Shown: in pieces, positions 1-9,031 of the stretch
Layout of the letters: each line of letters opens with the position of its first letter
Numbering within the stretch: the stretch's first letter is position 1
Assembly: GCA_004297725.1 (NCBI GenBank)
Contig: SCUS01000081.1
Location: 62,001-126,000, forward strand
DNA from: Myxococcaceae bacterium
GTDB taxonomy: Bacteria > Myxococcota_A > Polyangia > Polyangiales > Ga0077539
Length of the DNA stretch: 64,000 bases
Reading direction: 5' to 3'
Notes under the pieces: generated by a model
What the model saw: the letters and a program-made list of their open reading frames with translations, nothing else
Told to the model about the DNA's origin: nothing
Databases searched by the model: none
Made by a program: the position numbers and the translations under genes

Positions 1-1701
1 GGTGCCGTCGGCGACCCGCCAGAGCCGCGTGGTGCCCTCGTTGCCGGCGGTCGCGAGCGTGGCGCCGTCGCGAGAGAACGCCACCGCGCGCACCCAGCTC
101 CCGTGGCCGCGGAGCGAGCGATCGAAGACGCCCGGCGCCGTCCAGAGCCTCGCGTCGTGGTCCGCCGAGGCCGTCGCGATGCGCTGCCCGTCGGGGGAGA
201 AGCGCGCCATCAGGATGCGGTCCTCGTGGCCCTCCAGCGTGCCCGCGGCCCGGCCCGTCAGCGGGTCCGAGAGCCGCGCCTCGTTGTCCCAGCCCGCGCT
301 GAGGAGCCGACGACCGTCGGGAGAGAACGCCACGTCGAGAAGGGGCTCGCGGTGCTCCGCGAAGACCGAGAGCGAGCCGTCCGCCCGGTCGCGCCAGACG
401 CGCGCCGCGCCGTCGTCCCCGGCGCTCACCAGCCGACCGCTCCCCGGCAGGAACCTCACCGCCCGCACCGCCCCCGCGTGCCCTCGGAAGGTCGTCACCG
501 CCCGTCCTCCGTCGCCGCGCCAGAGCCGCACGGTGCCGTCCTCGCCCGCCGTGGCGACCTCCGACCCGTCGGCCGACCAGCGCGCGTCGAAGAGCGCGCC
601 CCGGTGGCCGGTGAGCGTCTGGAGCATCGCCCCGGTCCCGGCGTGCCAGATCGCCGCGGTGCCGTCCGCGCTCGCCGTGAGCACCCGCTCGCCCGCCGGG
701 TTGGCGCTCGCCCGCACCACCACCCCGCGGTGCCCCTCGAAGGCGCGGATCGTCGCCCCGGTCGCGGCGTCCCAGAGCCTCGCGCTGCGGTCGCGCGAGC
801 CGGTGATGACCCTCGACCCGTCGCCCACGAAGCGCGCGTCGAGCACTCCGCCCACGTGGCCGGTAAGGGTCTGCAGCAGGGCGCCGTCGGAGGCGCTCCA
901 GATGCGGGCGAGGTTGTCGCCGCCGCCGGTCACCACCTTCGATCCGTCCGCGGAGAAGCTCGCGCACTCGATCCACCCCGCGGGCACCTGGAGCACCACC
1001 GGAGCCCCCGCGCCGCTCGACGACCAGAGCCTCGCGCTGTGGTCCCGCCCCGCGGTGAGCACCCTCGTCCCATCGGGTGAGATGGCCACCGCGGCGACGG
1101 CGTCCTCGTGGCCGCGCAGCACGGCGATCTCCCTCGCCCCGGAGGCCTCGATGGCCCACGCGCGCGCCGTGTGGTCGGCGCTCCCGGTCACCGCCAGCCG
1201 GCCGTCGGCCGAGAGCGCGACCGCGGTCACCGCGGCGGTGTGCCCTCGCAGCTCCGCGACCCGCGCGCCCCCGGTCGACCAGAGCACCGCCGTCCCGTCG
1301 GCATACCCGACCAGGGCCCGAGCGCCGTCCGAGGACACCGCCACGTCCGCCGCAGCGCCCGCCGTGGACGCGAGGGTGCGCACCCGATCGGCCGCGACGA
1401 CCGCGGAGCTGAGCCCCTCGAAGATCGTCGGAGAGCGAGCGAGCGAGGTGCGCGACGGAGCCTTCGCGGCCACGATCGCCGAGCGGAGCGCCTCGGCCTC
1501 CCAGCCGGGCTGCTGCGCGAGGCGGGACGCGCGCCCACCGCGCTCGACGGAGGAGAGGTCGGCCGAGAGGCGGCGGGCGCCGCGCTCGACGTCCCAGGCG
1601 CGCATCGCGAGGATGACCCCGACGAGGGAGACGCAGCCGGTGAGTCCGAGCAGGAGGACGGTCTTGCCTTGCGGCAGGGTGCTTGCGGGGGGGCGGGCCA
1701 T
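1..1701 (-). CDS. membrane-anchored WD40-repeat protein (C-terminus cut by window edge)
   Basis: The minus strand reads open from an ATG at 1701 to the left edge without a stop, so the C-terminus lies outside the window. Residues about 14-33 form one hydrophobic helix. A short charged linker follows, and from about residue 100 there are at least ten WD40 blades with recurring S.DG, GH and .RLW motifs, such as ARLW and ARIW. WD40 propellers are protein-interaction platforms and no enzymatic domain is visible. The N-terminal helix plus linker resembles the junction before the propeller in bacterial STAND/WD40 proteins, but no NTPase domain precedes it here. It lies 79 bp downstream of a MacAB-like operon on the same strand, so co-transcription is possible. 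The partner is unknown. Confidence 0.85.
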   Translation of the reverse strand, partial: MARPPASTLPQGKTVLLLGLTGCVSLVGVILAMRAWDVERGARRLSADLSSVERGGRASRLAQQPGWEAEALRSAIVAAKAPSRTSLARSPTIFEGLSSAVVAADRVRTLASTAGAAADVAVSSDGARALVGYADGTAVLWSTGGARVAELRGHTAAVTAVALSADGRLAVTGSADHTARAWAIEASGAREIAVLRGHEDAVAAVAISPDGTRVLTAGRDHSARLWSSSGAGAPVVLQVPAGWIECASFSADGSKVVTGGGDNLARIWSASDGALLQTLTGHVGGVLDARFVGDGSRVITGSRDRSARLWDAATGATIRAFEGHRGVVVRASANPAGERVLTASADGTAAIWHAGTGAMLQTLTGHRGALFDARWSADGSEVATAGEDGTVRLWRGDGGRAVTTFRGHAGAVRAVRFLPGSGRLVSAGDDGAARVWRDRADGSLSVFAEHREPLLDVAFSPDGRRLLSAGWDNEARLSDPLTGRAAGTLEGHEDRILMARFSPDGQRIATASADHDARLWTAPGVFDRSLRGHGSWVRAVAFSRDGATLATAGNEGTTRLWRVADGT

Positions 1702-1780
1702 TGGATTGCGCGGATCCTTGCGGCCGTTTCGCTCGGGAGACAACACCCATGCGCCGCGCGGCGACCGCGCTGGGGGAGCG

Positions 1781-3007
1781 CTACTCGTGCCGCAGGGCCG
1801 TGATGGGATCGAGCTGCGCCGCGCGGCGCGCGGGGAAGAACCCGAAGACCACCCCGATGCCGCCGGAGGTCGCGAAGGCCACGAGCGCCGCGGTCGGGGA
1901 GAAGCGCACGGTCCACTCCATCGCCCGGCCCAGCAGGGCGCCGGCGCCGACGCCGAGCGCGAGCCCCGCGATGCCGCCGACCGTCGAGAGCGTCACGGCC
2001 TCCACCAGGAACTGCGCGAGGATGTCCGCCGAGCGGGCGCCGATGGCGAGGCGGATGCCGATCTCCCGGGTGCGCTCGGAGACGCTCACCAGCATGATGT
2101 TCATGACCCCGATGCCGCCCACCAGGAGGGCGATGCAGGCGATGGCGAGCAGCAGCGTGGAGAGCGTCGAGCGGGTGCGCTCGAGCGTCGCCATCAGGTC
2201 CTGGAGGTTGCGGACCATGAAGTCGTTCTCCTCCCCTTCGGCCACGCGGTGGCGCTGCCGGAGCAGGGCCGTGAGCTGCTCCTGGGCGCGGGCCATGAGG
2301 TCCTGCTCGCGCACCGACACCATGATCTGGTCCACCTCTCGACCGGGCGTGTGCCGCAGCCTCGCGCGCACCGCGGAGATGGGCATCACGACCGTGTCGT
2401 CGTAGTCCTGCCCGAAGCTCCCCTGTCCCTTCGGCGCGAGGAGCCCCACCACGGTGCACGGCATCCGCCCGATGCGAATGGTCTGCCCGATCGGGTCGCC
2501 CTGGTCGAAGAGGGCCCGGCGCACCGTCTCGCCGATCATGCAGGTGCGCGCCGCCATGCGCAGGTCGGCGTCGGTGAAGGGGCTGCCGCGGGAGAGCGAC
2601 CAGGCGCGCACCCGGAGGTAGTCCGGCGTGGTGCCGGTGATGCGCGTCGCGTAGTTGCGCGCCCCGACGACCACCTGCGCGCTCGCGGTGATCACCGGCG
2701 CCACGGCCTGCACCGTGAACAGCTCCCGCTCGATGGCCTCGCCGTCGTCCTCGGAGAGCGTCGGCCGGCTGCCCACCTCGCCCCGCACCCCGCTCGACGT
2801 GGTCGCCCCCGGGAACACCCACAGCAGGTTCACCCCGAGCGCCCCCATCTGGTTCTGGATGCTAGCGCTCGCGCCGTCGCCGAGCGCGGTCATCGCCACC
2901 ACCGCCGCCACCCCGATGAGAATACCCAGCATGGTAAGCGACGCCCGCAGCTTGTTGCGCGTGAGCGATCGCAGCGCGAGGCGCAGGGCCATCCACCACA
3001 TCCCCAT
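1781..3007 (-). CDS. MacB-like ABC transporter permease (FtsX family)
   Basis: This 408-residue protein has the MacB/FtsX permease layout. One transmembrane helix lies near residues 20-42, a large periplasmic MacB_PCD-type domain follows to about 285, and three C-terminal helices carry the conserved segments GGIGVMNIML and SERTREIGIRLAIGA. It ends in FPARRAAQLDPITALRHE, a typical family terminus. Unlike E. coli MacB, the ATPase is a separate gene, which lies 7 bp upstream; the adaptor comes before that. Together they would form a tripartite exporter. Known substrates of such systems are macrolides, peptides or lipoproteins; nothing here identifies the cargo. ATG at 3007 is used; an in-frame ATG at 3001 is an alternative. 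Confidence 0.93.
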   Translation of the reverse strand: MGMWWMALRLALRSLTRNKLRASLTMLGILIGVAAVVAMTALGDGASASIQNQMGALGVNLLWVFPGATTSSGVRGEVGSRPTLSEDDGEAIERELFTVQAVAPVITASAQVVVGARNYATRITGTTPDYLRVRAWSLSRGSPFTDADLRMAARTCMIGETVRRALFDQGDPIGQTIRIGRMPCTVVGLLAPKGQGSFGQDYDDTVVMPISAVRARLRHTPGREVDQIMVSVREQDLMARAQEQLTALLRQRHRVAEGEENDFMVRNLQDLMATLERTRSTLSTLLLAIACIALLVGGIGVMNIMLVSVSERTREIGIRLAIGARSADILAQFLVEAVTLSTVGGIAGLALGVGAGALLGRAMEWTVRFSPTAALVAFATSGGIGVVFGFFPARRAAQLDPITALRHE

Positions 3008-3014
3008 CGGGGCC

Positions 3015-3773
3015 CTACGCTCCCCCCGCCAGCAGCGGGTTGTCCGACCCCGTGTTGAGCTCCGCGCGCCGGGGCGACGGGTTGGGCGCGTCGCTGCCGA
3101 TGAGCCCGTCGCGCACCACGATGATCCGGTCGGCGCAGGCCGCCACGTCGGGCTCGTGGGTGACCATCACGATGGTGAGCCCGTGCTCGCGGTGCAGCCG
3201 CTGCATCAGCGCCAGCACGTCCTCCGTGGTGCGCGAGTCGAGGTTGCCGGTGGGCTCGTCGGCGAGCAGCACCTTCGGGTCGGTGACCAGCGCCCTCGCG
3301 ATGGCCACCCGCTGCTGCTGTCCGCCGGAGAGCTGCGCCGGGGTGTTGTCGAGCTTGTCGCCGAGGCCGACCAGGGCCAGCGACTCGGCCGCGCGCCGAC
3401 GCCGTTCCTTCGACCCGATGCCGCGGTAGGCCAGCGGGAGCTCCACGTTCTCCAGCGCCGTCGTGCGCGCCAGCAGGTTGAAGCCCTGGAACACGAACCC
3501 GATCAGCCGGTTGCGCGCGAAGGCCCTCGCGTCGGCGTCGAGCCCGGAGACGTCGTGGCCGGCGAGCAGGTACCGCCCGGCGCTCGGCCGGTCGAGGCAC
3601 CCGATGAGGTTCATGAGCGTGCTCTTGCCGCTGCCCGAGGGGCCGCCGATGGCCACGAACTCCCCCGACCCGATGTCGAGCGTGATGCCCCGCAGCGCGT
3701 GGAAGACCAGCTCCCCGCTGCGGTAGACCTTCTCGACCCGCTCCATCTTGATGACCGCGTCGCTCGCGCCCAC
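3015..3773 (-). CDS. MacB/LolD-type ABC transporter ATP-binding protein
   Basis: The ATPase subunit shows Walker A GPSGSGKST, Q-loop FVFQGFNLL, signature LSGGQQQRVAIARAL, Walker B VLLADEPTGNLD and an H-loop in MVTHEPD. This sequence set is typical of the LolD/MacB class. I chose the GTG at 3773 (252 residues) because GGAGGT sits about 8 bp upstream; the ATG at 3746 has no ribosome-binding site. The start lies 5 bp after the adaptor stop and the permease begins 7 bp after this gene ends, so all three are one operon. It should power the partner permease from the cytoplasmic side. The open frame continues far upstream antisense to other genes, but that extension has no family similarity. Confidence 0.93.
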   Translation of the reverse strand: MGASDAVIKMERVEKVYRSGELVFHALRGITLDIGSGEFVAIGGPSGSGKSTLMNLIGCLDRPSAGRYLLAGHDVSGLDADARAFARNRLIGFVFQGFNLLARTTALENVELPLAYRGIGSKERRRRAAESLALVGLGDKLDNTPAQLSGGQQQRVAIARALVTDPKVLLADEPTGNLDSRTTEDVLALMQRLHREHGLTIVMVTHEPDVAACADRIIVVRDGLIGSDAPNPSPRRAELNTGSDNPLLAGGA

Positions 3774-3778
3774 GGTCG

Positions 3779-5020
3779 CTACCTCCGCCTCCCGCCCATG
3801 CCGGGCGCGCCGCCCGAGCCCGTCGTCGACGCGCGCTGCTCGATCTCGTCGGTCACCACCTGCATCCCGGCCGCGAGGCCCGGGCCCGAGACCTCGGTGC
3901 GCCGGTCGTCGTGCAGCCCGAGGGTCACCGGCAGCGCGACCGGTCGGCTGGCGCGCAGCACGTAGAGCGTACCCCGGTGGGGGTCGGACTCCGCCGCGGG
4001 GGCGGGCGCACCGCCATCGGGCGTCGCGGCCGTCGGCCGGAAGCGAAGCGCCGCGTTGGGGACGAAGAGCACCTCCGGGTGCCTCGCGGCGACCACCGTC
4101 ACCGTGGCGGTCATCCCCGGGCGGAGCTTCATCTCGGGGTTGGCGACGGAGATCACCGCGGGGTAGGTGACCACGCCGCTGGAGGTCTGCGAGCCGTAGC
4201 GCAGCTCGACGAGCTCGCCGCGGAAGGTCTCGCCCGGGAAGGCGTCGACGCGCGCCGTGGCCATCAGGTGCTCCCGCATCTGCGCCACGTCGGCCTCGTC
4301 GACGTTGGCGACGATGCGCATCCGGGTGAGGTCGGCCGCGATGAGGAAGAGCGTCGGCGCCTGGAAGCTGGCCGCCACGGTCTGCCCCTCGTCGATCGAC
4401 CGCTGGATCACCACGCCGTCGATGGGCGCCGTGATGCGGGTGAAGGTGAGGTTGGTCTCGGCGCTGCTGAGCGAGGCCCGGGCGCGGGCGATCTCCGCGC
4501 GGGCGGCGGCGACGTCGGCGAGGCTGAGGTCTCGCGCGCCCCGGGTGCTGTCCACGTCGGCGATCGCGTTGAGGCCGCGGGACCGCAGGTCGGTGGCGCG
4601 GGCGAGGTTGGTCTCGGCGATGCGCACGTTGACCTGCGCCCGCTGGAGCTGCGCCTGCGCCGAGAGCACCGCCGCGCGGGCCTGCGCGACGGCGGCGCGG
4701 AAGGGCGTGGCGTCGATCTCCGCCAGGAGCTGACCGCGGGTGACGCGCGCGTTGAAGTCCACCAGCACGCGCGCCATGCGGCCGCTCACCTGGCTGCCGA
4801 CCTGCACCTGCACGTCGGGCTGGAGCGAGCCGCTGGTCTCGACCGAGGCCACGATCTCCCCGCGGCCCACCGCGGCCGTGAGGTAGCGCGGCCCCGCCGG
4901 AGCCCTGCGGCGGCGGGCGTAGACGACCGCGCCCGCGGCGATCATCGCGAGGACGACGACGACGACGATCCATCGGCGGCTCCTCCTGGCGTGCAGCTCG
5001 TCGAAGGGGTCCTGACTCAC
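3779..5020 (-). CDS. MacA-like periplasmic adaptor subunit (HlyD/RND-MFP family)
   Basis: This 413-residue membrane-fusion protein starts at a GTG (5020) and has one N-terminal helix near residues 17-35. It then shows a lipoyl-like half (SGSLQPDVQVQVGSQVSGR), a long Ala/Arg-rich coiled-coil hairpin, the second lipoyl half (ITAPIDGVVIQRSIDEGQTV), and beta-barrel and membrane-proximal domains. It ends in a Gly/Arg tail. MacA proteins link the inner-membrane MacB to an outer-membrane TolC channel; no TolC gene is in the window. It is the first gene of the adaptor-ATPase-permease operon. The exact start is moderately sure, because no better ATG or GTG keeps the membrane helix with a short N-terminus. 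Confidence 0.92.
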   Translation of the reverse strand: MSQDPFDELHARRSRRWIVVVVVLAMIAAGAVVYARRRRAPAGPRYLTAAVGRGEIVASVETSGSLQPDVQVQVGSQVSGRMARVLVDFNARVTRGQLLAEIDATPFRAAVAQARAAVLSAQAQLQRAQVNVRIAETNLARATDLRSRGLNAIADVDSTRGARDLSLADVAAARAEIARARASLSSAETNLTFTRITAPIDGVVIQRSIDEGQTVAASFQAPTLFLIAADLTRMRIVANVDEADVAQMREHLMATARVDAFPGETFRGELVELRYGSQTSSGVVTYPAVISVANPEMKLRPGMTATVTVVAARHPEVLFVPNAALRFRPTAATPDGGAPAPAAESDPHRGTLYVLRASRPVALPVTLGLHDDRRTEVSGPGLAAGMQVVTDEIEQRASTTGSGGAPGMGGRRR

Positions 5021-5047
5021 CGGGCTCTGCGAGGCTCCATTGGGGCG

Positions 5048-5066
5048 CCGGAGGATTCCCCTCCGG
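5048..5066. promoter_or_regulatory. inverted repeat between divergent genes
   Basis: A perfect 7-bp dyad, CCGGAGG and CCTCCGG separated by ATTCC, sits in the 80-bp gap between the divergent starts of the exporter operon (5020, minus) and the ABC ATPase operon (5101, plus). Its position suits an operator controlling both operons. In GC-rich DNA such a dyad can also arise by chance. Confidence 0.35.
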
Positions 5067-5100
5067 GCTACGATGTGCAACCTGTGAATCCTCGCCGCGG

Positions 5101-5922
5101 ATGATGCCTCTAGAGCTTGCCGAGACAGGACGGGTGGAGGCGGTGCTGGAGGCGCGGGGCCTGCGTCGCAGGGTCTCGGACTCGGGCGGCGCCGTCGGGC
5201 CCATCGACCTCGCGGCGCGCCCCGGTGAGCTGCTCGGCATCCTCGGACCCAACGGCGCAGGCAAGACCACGCTGCTGCGAGCCCTCGCGGGCCTGATCCC
5301 CATCGACGAGGGCGAGGTGCGCCTCCACGGCCGCGCCTTGAGCGCCTGGGAGGGAAGGGAGCGGGCGAGGGCCCTCGGCTATGTGCCGCAGCGGGAGCCC
5401 GCGCCCGAGGGCTGGAGCGTACGCGCGTGGGTCGCCCAGTCCCGCGCCCCACACACGAGCTGGACCGGCGCGCTGCGACAGAGCGACGAGCGGGCGGTCG
5501 AGGCCGCGCTCTCCGAGTGGGCGCTGCTCCCGCTGGCGGGCCGCGACGTCTCCACGCTCTCCGGCGGCGAGCTCCGGCGGTGCGCGCTGGCGCGATCCTT
5601 CGCGCAGGGGACGGGGGTGCTGCTGCTCGACGAGCCGCTCGCGGCGCTCGACCTCGGCCAGCAGGTCGCGTGCTGCCGGCGGCTGCGCTCGTGGGTGCGC
5701 GCCGGCGGCGCCGCGGTGGCCGTGCTCCACGACCTGACCGCGGCGTCGCGCTGGTGCGACCGCGTCGCGCTGCTGCGAGACGGGGCGCTGGTGGCCTTCG
5801 GCTTACCCGAAGAGGTATTCACCGAGGCCGCGATCGAGGCCGCCTTCGGGGTGCCGGTGAGGGTGAGCGTCGACCCCGCGACCGGCTCCCGGCTGGTGGT
5901 CCCCTCCGAGGACGGCGCCTGA
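5101..5922 (+). CDS. ABC transporter ATP-binding protein, BtuD/FhuC type, without a permease
   Basis: This 273-residue ATPase has Walker A GPNGAGKT at 49-56, Q-loop GYVPQRE, signature LSGGELRRCALARSF, Walker B LLLDEPLAALD and H-loop VLHD. Its spacing and C-terminus (LPEEVFTEAAIEAAFGVPV) match ATPases of B12, haem and ferric-siderophore importers. No BtuC/FhuB-type permease or binding protein is adjacent, so its partner must be elsewhere. The start is ATG 5101; a GTG at 5134 preceded by AGGA is a possible shorter start. The next gene begins 3 bp after the stop, so it is translationally coupled to the carbon-nitrogen hydrolase and, through it, to glgB. Confidence 0.88.
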   Translation: MMPLELAETGRVEAVLEARGLRRRVSDSGGAVGPIDLAARPGELLGILGPNGAGKTTLLRALAGLIPIDEGEVRLHGRALSAWEGRERARALGYVPQREPAPEGWSVRAWVAQSRAPHTSWTGALRQSDERAVEAALSEWALLPLAGRDVSTLSGGELRRCALARSFAQGTGVLLLDEPLAALDLGQQVACCRRLRSWVRAGGAAVAVLHDLTAASRWCDRVALLRDGALVAFGLPEEVFTEAAIEAAFGVPVRVSVDPATGSRLVVPSEDGA

Positions 5923-5925
5923 TCC

Positions 5926-6705
5926 GTGCGGGTCGCGGCGATCGAGCTCCCCGCGCGCTACGGCGACCCCGACGGTCAGCTCCGCGCGCTCGACCGGGCG
6001 CTCTCCGCGCTCCCTCCCGGCGGCCCCACGCTCGCGGTGCTGCCCGAGCTCGCGCTCACGGGCTACGTCTCGCCCCGCGGCGACTTCGACGTGTCGCGCT
6101 TCGCCCAGCGGCTCGACGGGCCGCTCCTGCGGGCGGTGGCGGGGCTCGCGGTCGCCCGGGAGGTCGCCCTGCTGGCCTCGTGGGTGGAGCGCGACGGGCC
6201 CCGGTGCTTCAACAGCGCGGCGCTCATCGACGAGGCGGGCGCGACGGTGCTGCACTACCGCAAGCGCCACCCGTGGTTCCCGGAGACCTGGGCCACGGCG
6301 GGAGACCTGGGCACGCCGGTGGCGACGATCCACGGGCGCCGGGTCGCGGTGGCGGTGTGCTTCGACATTCACTTCGTCTCCGGCGAGGCGGGCGAGGTGC
6401 TCGACGACATCGACGCGCTGCTCTTCCCGAGCGCATGGGTCGATGACGAGGACGAAGACGACGACGCCCGCGGCTCGATCCTCCCGGCGCTCGCGCTCGG
6501 CCACGGGTGCGCGGTGGTGAACGCCAACTGGGGCCGCGGGGCGCCGCGGGTGCCGGGGCAGGGAGGCTCGCGCATCGTCCTCGGCGACGGCGTGACGGCG
6601 CAGCGGGCGACCGGGGGGGAGGGGGCGAGGGTGGTCGCGGCGTCGCTTCCGGCGCGAAGGCGCTTGCCTGGGGGGCGCGGCGAGGTGAAACGTCCCCGGT
6701 CGTGA
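5926..6705 (+). CDS. carbon-nitrogen hydrolase (nitrilase superfamily)
   Basis: This 259-residue protein starts at a GTG. The catalytic triad of the superfamily is visible: Glu41 in LPELALTGY, Lys113 in HYRKRHPW and Cys145 in VAVCFDIHF. Members hydrolyse nitriles, amides or N-carbamoyl compounds; the substrate cannot be read from sequence. An acidic stretch (DDEDEDDDARG, about 183-193) replaces a loop that is usually short, and the C-terminus is low-complexity Arg/Gly. It sits 3 bp after the ABC ATPase, and its TGA overlaps the GTG of glgB by 4 bp (GTGA). A link to glycogen metabolism is not obvious, so co-transcription may be incidental. Confidence 0.85.
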   Translation: MRVAAIELPARYGDPDGQLRALDRALSALPPGGPTLAVLPELALTGYVSPRGDFDVSRFAQRLDGPLLRAVAGLAVAREVALLASWVERDGPRCFNSAALIDEAGATVLHYRKRHPWFPETWATAGDLGTPVATIHGRRVAVAVCFDIHFVSGEAGEVLDDIDALLFPSAWVDDEDEDDDARGSILPALALGHGCAVVNANWGRGAPRVPGQGGSRIVLGDGVTAQRATGGEGARVVAASLPARRRLPGGRGEVKRPRS

Positions 6706-8927
6706 AGCAGCGAGCGCGACTCTGGGATGGCATCACCGACGGCGAGGTCGATCACCTCGCGCAGCGAGACCACGCCGACCCGCACCGCGTGCTGGGCGCG
6801 CACCCGGTCGACGGCGGTACGGTGCTCCGGGCGTGGCGTCCGCGCGCGGAGGCGGTGGCCGTCTCGCTCGCCGACGGACGGCTGATGCCGATGGAGCGCA
6901 TCCACGACGCGGGGCTCTGGGCGGTGTGGACCGAGTCCGTGGTGACCGACCGTCGGTACCGGATCGAGAGCGTCTTCGAGGGCGTCTCGTGGTCGTCGCT
7001 CGAGCCGTGGAACTTCCTCCCCACGCTGGGTCCCGTCGACGAGTACCTCTTCGGCGAGGGGCGTCACTGGAACCTCCACCAACGCCTCGGAGCGCACCCC
7101 CGCGAGGTCGACGGCGTGCCCGGCGTCTCGTTTGCCGTGTGGGCCCCCAACGCCCGCGCCGTGAGCGTCATCGGCGACTGGAACCTCTGGGACCCCGCCA
7201 CGCACCCGCTCCGTCGCATCGGCGGCCTCGGGCTCTGGGAGATCTTCGTCCCCGATGTTCCGACCGGGGCTCGCTACAAGTTCGACCTGGTCACCTCGTG
7301 GGGAGAGTCCCTCCGCAAGAGCGACCCCTACGCCTCCTTCGCGGAGCTTCGCCCGGGTCAGGCCTCCGTGGTGTTCGCCTCGCGCCACGTCTGGCGCGAC
7401 GACGCGTGGATCGCCTCGCGCGCGTCCCGCTCGGCGCAGTCCGCGCCGATGTCCATCTACGAAGTCCACGCGGGCTCATGGCGCCGCGGCGAGGACGACC
7501 GCTGGCTCACCTGGCGCGAGCTCGCGCCGCTGCTGGCCGACCACGTCGCCTCGCTCGGGTTCACGCACGTCGAGCTGATGCCCGTGGGAGAGCACCCCTT
7601 CGACGCCTCCTGGGGCTACCAGGTCACCGGGTATTTCGCCCCCACGGCGCGCTACGGCGACCCCGACGACCTGCGCGCCTTCGTCGATCACCTGCACGGC
7701 CGCGGCATCGGGGTGATCGTCGACTGGGTGCCCGCGCACTTCCCCAAGGACACCTTCGCCCTCGGTCGCTTCGACGGCACGGCGCTCTTCGAGCACCTCG
7801 ACCCGCGGCAGGGCGAGCACCCCGACTGGGGGACCTTCGTCTTCAACTACGGCCGCCGCGAGGTGCGCAACTTCCTCCTGGCGAGCGCGCGCGCCTGGAT
7901 CGCCGACTTCCACTTCGACGGCCTGCGCGTCGACGCGGTGGCCTCGATGCTCTACCTCGACTACTCGCGCACCCAGGACGGCTGGGTCCCGAACCCCCAT
8001 GGGGGACGCGAGAACCTCGATGCGGTGTCGCTGCTCCACGAGCTCAACGCGCTGCTCCACGGGGACTTCCCCGGGGTGGCGGTGATCGCCGAGGAGAGCA
8101 CCGCCTGGCCCGCGGTGACCCGCCCCGTCTACGTCGGCGGCCTCGGCTTCACCCTCAAGTGGAACATGGGCTGGATGCACGACACCCTCCGGTACTTCCA
8201 GCACGACCCGGTGCACCGGCGGCACCACCACCACGAGCTCACCTTCGGGCTGCTCTACGCCTTCAGCGAGCACTTCGTGCTGCCGCTCTCCCACGACGAG
8301 GTCGTGCATGGGAAGGGCTCGATGCTCGGCAAGATGCCCGGCGACCGTTGGCAGCGCTTCGCCAACCTGCGCGCGCTCTACGGCTGGATGTGGTGCCACC
8401 CGGGGCGCAAGCTGCTCTTCATGGGCTCGGAGTTCGGCGCTCCCGCGGAGTGGAGCGAGGAGCGCGGCCTCGACTGGTCGCTGCTCGACGACCCGATGCA
8501 CCGCGGCGTGTCGGCGCTGCTCTCCGACCTCAACCAGCTCTACCGCTCCACCGGCGCGCTCTGGCGCCTCGACGACTCCGGCGAGGGCTTCCGCTGGATC
8601 GAGGCCGACGACCAGGCGCAGAGCGTGTTCTCCTTCGTGCGCTACGGCGCGGCGGGGGAGGTCGCGGCGCTCTGCGTCCTCAACGCGACCCCGGTGGTGC
8701 GAGAGAACTACCGCCTCGGGGTCCCTCGGGAGGGCCGCTGGCGCGAGGCGATCAACACCGACTCGGCCATCTACGGGGGGAGCGACGTAGGCAACTCGGG
8801 TGCGGTGGAGACCGTCGAAGTCGCGAGCCACGGCCAGCCCTGGTCGGTGACGCTGCGGCTGCCGCCGCTCGGCGTGCTGGTGTTGATCCACGAGCCGCTG
8901 TCACAGGTGATGCGCGCTGGACGCTAA
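6702..8927 (+). CDS. glgB: 1,4-alpha-glucan branching enzyme GlgB
   Basis: This 741-residue GH13 enzyme creates alpha-1,6 branches in glycogen. It has an N-terminal GlgB domain, a CBM48 module (FAVWAPNARAVSVIGDWNLWD, about 145-165) and the catalytic barrel. The nucleophile is Asp411 (DGLRVDAV), the acid/base Glu464 (IAEESTAWP) and the transition-state Asp532 (LSHDEVVHGK); this spacing equals that of the E. coli enzyme. The start is the GTG at 6702, which overlaps the preceding stop. The frame is open further upstream, but that stretch lies inside the hydrolase and matches nothing in GlgB. No other glycogen gene is nearby, so glgB is separated from the usual glgC/glgA set in this window. Confidence 0.96.
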   Translation: MKQRARLWDGITDGEVDHLAQRDHADPHRVLGAHPVDGGTVLRAWRPRAEAVAVSLADGRLMPMERIHDAGLWAVWTESVVTDRRYRIESVFEGVSWSSLEPWNFLPTLGPVDEYLFGEGRHWNLHQRLGAHPREVDGVPGVSFAVWAPNARAVSVIGDWNLWDPATHPLRRIGGLGLWEIFVPDVPTGARYKFDLVTSWGESLRKSDPYASFAELRPGQASVVFASRHVWRDDAWIASRASRSAQSAPMSIYEVHAGSWRRGEDDRWLTWRELAPLLADHVASLGFTHVELMPVGEHPFDASWGYQVTGYFAPTARYGDPDDLRAFVDHLHGRGIGVIVDWVPAHFPKDTFALGRFDGTALFEHLDPRQGEHPDWGTFVFNYGRREVRNFLLASARAWIADFHFDGLRVDAVASMLYLDYSRTQDGWVPNPHGGRENLDAVSLLHELNALLHGDFPGVAVIAEESTAWPAVTRPVYVGGLGFTLKWNMGWMHDTLRYFQHDPVHRRHHHHELTFGLLYAFSEHFVLPLSHDEVVHGKGSMLGKMPGDRWQRFANLRALYGWMWCHPGRKLLFMGSEFGAPAEWSEERGLDWSLLDDPMHRGVSALLSDLNQLYRSTGALWRLDDSGEGFRWIEADDQAQSVFSFVRYGAAGEVAALCVLNATPVVRENYRLGVPREGRWREAINTDSAIYGGSDVGNSGAVETVEVASHGQPWSVTLRLPPLGVLVLIHEPLSQVMRAGR

Positions 8928-9031
8928 GGCCCAAGAGGCGCTAAAGCATGGCGCGCCCCGGGTTTCGGGGGGTTCGGCGCGTGGCCGACGCCGCGATGGA
9001 ACATGGCCCGAATTCCAGAGGAGGAAATCAG

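Noticed and set aside
2-3058. Very long plus-strand open frame across the WD40 and exporter genes
   Set aside because: Its translation is low-complexity Ser/Arg/Pro/Ala sequence antisense to clear WD40 repeats and an FtsX-type permease; it is a GC-rich shadow frame.
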